Positions 14,096-16,011 of a DNA stretch of 16,011 nucleotides are shown piece after piece. The notes beneath the pieces were generated by a model that did not search any database, was not told the origin of the DNA, and was given only the letters and a program-made list of their open reading frames with translations. Source of the stretch: Rhizobiales bacterium CCH3-A5 (GTDB lineage Bacteria > Pseudomonadota > Alphaproteobacteria > Rhizobiales > Beijerinckiaceae); contig LSIB01000034.1 of NCBI GenBank assembly GCA_001556025.1, forward strand, positions 1 to 16,011. Direction: 5' to 3'. Each line of letters opens with the position of its first letter. Positions within the stretch are counted from its first letter, which is position 1. A program made the position numbers and the translations under genes.

Positions 14096-14118
14096 CCTTC
14101 GTCTCGAATGGACGAAGG
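14096..14118 (-). promoter_or_regulatory. Hairpin covering the ribosome site of the 68-aa gene
   Basis: Arms CCTTCGTC (minus-strand 14118-14111) and GACGAAGG (14103-14096) pair perfectly around a 7-nt loop. The 3' arm includes the AGG that begins AGGAGG at 14098-14093, so the folded message would partly hide it. Confidence 0.5.
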
Positions 14119-14334
14119 CGCGCCACGCGTCGGTGGAGACCGGGTCAAGGATCGGCGAAGCCGACCGCCAGAGGCGGCGCGTGGGGGAGCCGAAATGCGC
14201 AGCATTTTGGGGGCACCGCGCGTCCTTGAGGCGGGCTCCGCCGGCCGTACCATGGCACGACCAGAGAGCCCCTCCAGCTCGCGCGGGAAGCACCAGGGCG
14301 GCTGACACGGCGCAAATGGCGCGAAGGCCAAGGT

Positions 14335-14348
14335 GTGGTTTGAACCAA
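14335..14348 (+). repeat. ParB-site candidate, copy C (GTGGTTTGAACCAA)
   Basis: Matches the reverse orientation of copies A and B at 13 of 14 positions (last base A in place of C). Confidence 0.6.
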
Positions 14349-14358
14349 CAAATCCGGA

Positions 14359-14426
14359 TGTCGTTGAACTACAAACCGCTGCCCGCACGTTCAGCGAGGC
14401 GGCGGTTGTTTGAATTACAATCCGCT
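14359..14426 (+). repeat. Two diverged direct-repeat units between copies C and D
   Basis: TTGAACTACAAACCGCT (about 14365-14380) and TTGAATTACAATCCGCT (14411-14426) are related to each other and, more weakly, to the right-hand flank of copy C (GAACCAACAAATCCGG). The shared GAA core recurs at 14342, 14366 and 14412 and as AAA at 14459, with steps of 24, 46 and 47 bp. Confidence 0.5.
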
Positions 14427-14451
14427 CGCTGACGGCTCCCAAGGGTCGGCC

Positions 14452-14465
14452 GTGGTTTAAACCAA
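14452..14465 (+). repeat. ParB-site candidate, copy D (GTGGTTTAAACCAA)
   Basis: A 14-bp palindrome variant with TA centre and one terminal mismatch. Like copy C it is followed by CAA (AACCAACAA). Confidence 0.6.
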
Positions 14466-14529
14466 CAAGGCGATTACGAGGTGAAAGGGCGATGTGGTTT
14501 CGCCGGGGAGGCCGTGGGTCGGGAGGATT

Positions 14530-14551
14530 GGCCCCGCCTCGCGGCGGGGCC
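14530..14551 (-). terminator. Hairpin after the DUF736 gene (possible terminator)
   Basis: A 9-bp GC-only stem, GGCCCCGCC-tcgc-GGCGGGGCC, starts 16 nt after the DUF736 stop. There is no T-run, so it may end transcription weakly or simply protect the 3' end. Confidence 0.5.
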
Positions 14552-14567
14552 ATCTTGGGCTGGGGGT

Positions 14568-14876
14568 TCAGTTGCGGTTCGGGCGGGACCAGATGAGCTG
14601 GAGACCTTGCGTGCCTTCGACCTCGATCAGGTTGGCGTAGATGGGGGCGGGGAAGCTCGGATCGTCGAGCTTGACCGAGAGATAGTCGCGCCCCTCATCC
14701 GAGGTCTTCTGCCAGGCCGCGCCGAACTCGACAGCGCCTGCGAGGATGCGGAAGGCCGGGCCCTTCTCCGATGACCGCTCCGGGCGCACCATCTTGGCTT
14801 TGACGTTGAGGTTGAGGGTCTTGATCGTGCCGTTGAAGCCGTCGCCGTTCGAGGTGAAGCTGCCGATGATCGCCAT
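14568..14876 (-). CDS. DUF736 family protein
   Basis: This 102-aa protein has the full DUF736 pattern: [18 protein letters not shown] at the start, [11 protein letters not shown] (about 20-30), [20 protein letters not shown] (about 38-57), [20 protein letters not shown] and [10 protein letters not shown] at the end. The family is very common on alphaproteobacterial plasmids and ICEs beside antirestriction genes. Its function is not established. ATG 14876 has AAGGAA about 9 nt upstream. It lies downstream of ardC on the same strand, separated by 353 nt containing a long stem-loop, so it may have its own promoter there. Confidence 0.92.
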   Translation of the reverse strand: MAIIGSFTSNGDGFNGTIKTLNLNVKAKMVRPERSSEKGPAFRILAGAVEFGAAWQKTSDEGRDYLSVKLDDPSFPAPIYANLIEVEGTQGLQLIWSRPNRN

Positions 14877-15229
14877 GTCGTAATTCCTTCTGGTTGTTCG
14901 AGGCTATCGCCCATCGCGGCCTCGATGGCAGTCGAAAGACCGGAGGCGCTCGACCTGCACCCCACCGGGGCCGCAACGCAGTGGAGGACGGCCGGGAGCG
15001 GCTTTCTTGTCCCGCGAGGAATGGGACCGCAGGGCCCAGGGGAAGAAAGCCGCTCCTGGCCGTTGCAGGTGTGAGAGCGAGACGGCGCGCCAGCGACGAC
15101 GGCATTCGGTCAGACATGCCCATCGAGGACGCAGTGGGACGCACGGCCCTTGGAAACAGCTGAGGAACGCATGGTGGTAGCGCCCATCAATGATTTCGAA
15201 CTAGCTCCGGCATCATCGAGCTCAACCAC
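14877..15229. other. 353-nt spacer between ardC and the DUF736 gene
   Basis: I see no gene here. The main content is the long inverted repeat at 14988-15063. The remainder has no obvious sigma-70 promoter or other repeats. Confidence 0.5.
14988..15063. other. Long stem-loop: 21-bp arms with one mismatch
   Basis: The arms 14988-15008 (beginning ACGGCCGGGAGCGG) and 15043-15063 (ending CGCTCCTGGCCGT) are complementary at 20 of 21 positions, the exception being position 14995 or its partner. The 34-nt loop holds a second dyad GTCCC-N9-GGGAC (15009-15027) and GGGCCC. It lies 112 nt before the DUF736 start and 167 nt after the ardC stop. It could be a structured leader RNA, a single-strand promoter/origin or a protein site. 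Confidence 0.75.
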
Positions 15230-16011
15230 TCATGCAGCCTTCGCGATCGAGCCAGCCTGCGGCTGAAGCCCGTGAAGATAAGCGACGGCCCGCTGTGCAT
15301 GCGCCGCGGCTCCAAAGATGAAGCGCTTGTCGCTGGACAGAACCTCGAGCCAGGAGGCGAGATAGCTGGCGTGATCTGGACGCGGCTCCAGCTCCGGTAC
15401 GATGCCAAGATCGGCGCAGAGGAAGCAGCTTCCGAGTTCCGCGATCAACTCCTCGCGCGCCCGCTCGCTCCGATCCTTGCCGTAGCGGCTGAGATCGCGG
15501 TTCACGCGATGCGCTGCGGCCGTCCAATGCGTCGCCTCATGGCTCAGCGTCGCGACATAGGAACCCCCATCGCGAAACGTCGCGAAAGGCGGCATCTGGA
15601 TGTGATCCGTCGCGGGGGAGTAGTAGGCGCGGTCGCCGCCATGTCGGATGACGGCGCCGATCGCGGCGAAGAAGCGATCGGCATGATCGATCCGCTCGAT
15701 CGGATCGCAAGTCGGTTCGGATTGATCGCGATCGTTGGCGGGCACGCCGTCGATCTGCTCGGCGTTGAAGACCGTGTAGGATTTCAGGAACGGAATCTCG
15801 CGATCGACCCTGTCGCCTGAGGCATCGGTTTCGCTTTTCTTGAAGCGGCTGGCGAAGACGACCGTCGAGCCGGTCTCGCCCTTGCGGACCGCGCCGCCAA
15901 GTTCGAGCGCCTGCTTGAACGTCATCCAGACCGGCGAGGCGAAGCCGCGCGCTGCCGCTTCAGACCAGAGCAAAAGCACGTTCATCCCGCTATAGGGCAA
16001 ACCGTTGTGCC
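15230..16011 (-). CDS. ardC: ArdC-type antirestriction protein / zincin-like metallopeptidase (N-terminus beyond right edge)
   Basis: The 259 aa in the window correspond to an ArdC-like protein without its first part, perhaps 40-50 residues. The visible start HNGLPYSGMNVLLLWSEA belongs to the N-terminal ssDNA-binding domain (about 1-90). A MPTase/PolyVal zincin domain follows, with SHEATHWTAAAHR (His, Glu, His of HExxH at about residues 157, 158 and 161 of the visible part) and the downstream EELIAELGSCF helix supplying the third ligand region. ArdC proteins enter or are expressed early in conjugation and protect incoming DNA. TTG 15998-16000 is in frame but is not the start because the conserved motif continues upstream. 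The gene ends with SIAKAA and leads into the DUF736 gene on the same strand. Confidence 0.87.
   Translation of the reverse strand, partial: HNGLPYSGMNVLLLWSEAAARGFASPVWMTFKQALELGGAVRKGETGSTVVFASRFKKSETDASGDRVDREIPFLKSYTVFNAEQIDGVPANDRDQSEPTCDPIERIDHADRFFAAIGAVIRHGGDRAYYSPATDHIQMPPFATFRDGGSYVATLSHEATHWTAAAHRVNRDLSRYGKDRSERAREELIAELGSCFLCADLGIVPELEPRPDHASYLASWLEVLSSDKRFIFGAAAHAQRAVAYLHGLQPQAGSIAKAA

Larger units (their letters stand above)
14088..14567. other. 480-nt gene-poor region with hairpins and ParB-site-like array
   Basis: No gene I can support. It contains, left to right, a hairpin over the ribosome site (14096-14118), three tiny dyads (14152-14164 TCGGC-gaa-GCCGA; 14165-14177 CCGCC-aga-GGCGG; 14193-14207 AAATGC-gca-GCATTT), the repeat array 14335-14465 and the hairpin 14530-14551. 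Frames open on the minus strand (for example 14084-14308) lack a ribosome site and recognisable domains. The density of dyads suits an origin or centromere. Confidence 0.5.

Noticed and set aside
14084..14308. 74-aa minus-strand frame over the region upstream of the 68-aa gene
   Set aside because: No ribosome site, composition like noncoding high-GC DNA, and it overlaps hairpins; not supported as a gene.

Overview
The window is high-GC DNA with alphaproteobacterial character, most likely Hyphomicrobiales (Rhizobiales). The signs are an aapJQMP-type general amino-acid ABC transporter, a DUF736 and ArdC pair, a MobC plus VirD2/MobA-like relaxase pair, and a ParA/ParB pair whose ParB has a KorB-like C-terminus. 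Together these point to a mobilisable or conjugative element (plasmid or ICE) carrying a copper-resistance cargo. There is no rRNA, tRNA, CRISPR array or recognisable insertion sequence. The species cannot be named from this sequence.

Left part (1-5780), copper export and amino-acid uptake. A copper P1B-type ATPase (copA, minus strand, running off the left edge) is divergent from a small CopZ-like chaperone gene (plus strand). Each has a MerR-family (CueR/HmrR type) promoter with a 19-bp spacer and a dyad operator, and the two boxes are nearly identical. The genes aapJ, aapQ, aapM and aapP follow the chaperone after only 78 nt, with structured RNA elements before and after aapJ but no convincing terminator. 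The aap operon may therefore be read from the copper promoter.

Middle (5587-7950), copper storage and redox. A convergent, AT-rich intergenic region holds a minus-strand terminator and a possible 55-aa basic membrane peptide. Four minus-strand genes follow, read right to left: a cytosolic Cys-rich four-helix copper-storage protein (16 Cys in 110 aa), a periplasmic Met-rich DUF305 protein, a membrane DUF305 protein, and a glutaredoxin-MauE fusion. Next come two overlapping genes, a DUF6875-like protein and a CelD-type GNAT acetyltransferase (9887-8038, minus), with no evident link to copper.

Right part (10123-16011), element backbone, all on the minus strand. Read right to left it contains a truncated ArdC-type antirestriction protein, a 353-nt spacer with a long stem-loop, a DUF736 gene, a gene-poor region with repeats, a 68-aa protein, parA, parB (KorB-like), mobC and a relaxase gene. 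A palindrome, GTGGTTCAAACCAC or close variants, occurs four times, all around parAB, and is the obvious candidate for the ParB (parS/operator) site. An IncP-like nic core TATCCTGC lies just upstream of mobC and marks a candidate oriT.

The main points for follow-up are the four-copy ParB-site candidate and its array, the candidate oriT, the 21-bp stem-loop beside ardC, the copper-promoter/amino-acid-transporter arrangement, and the small ORF at 5608-5775.
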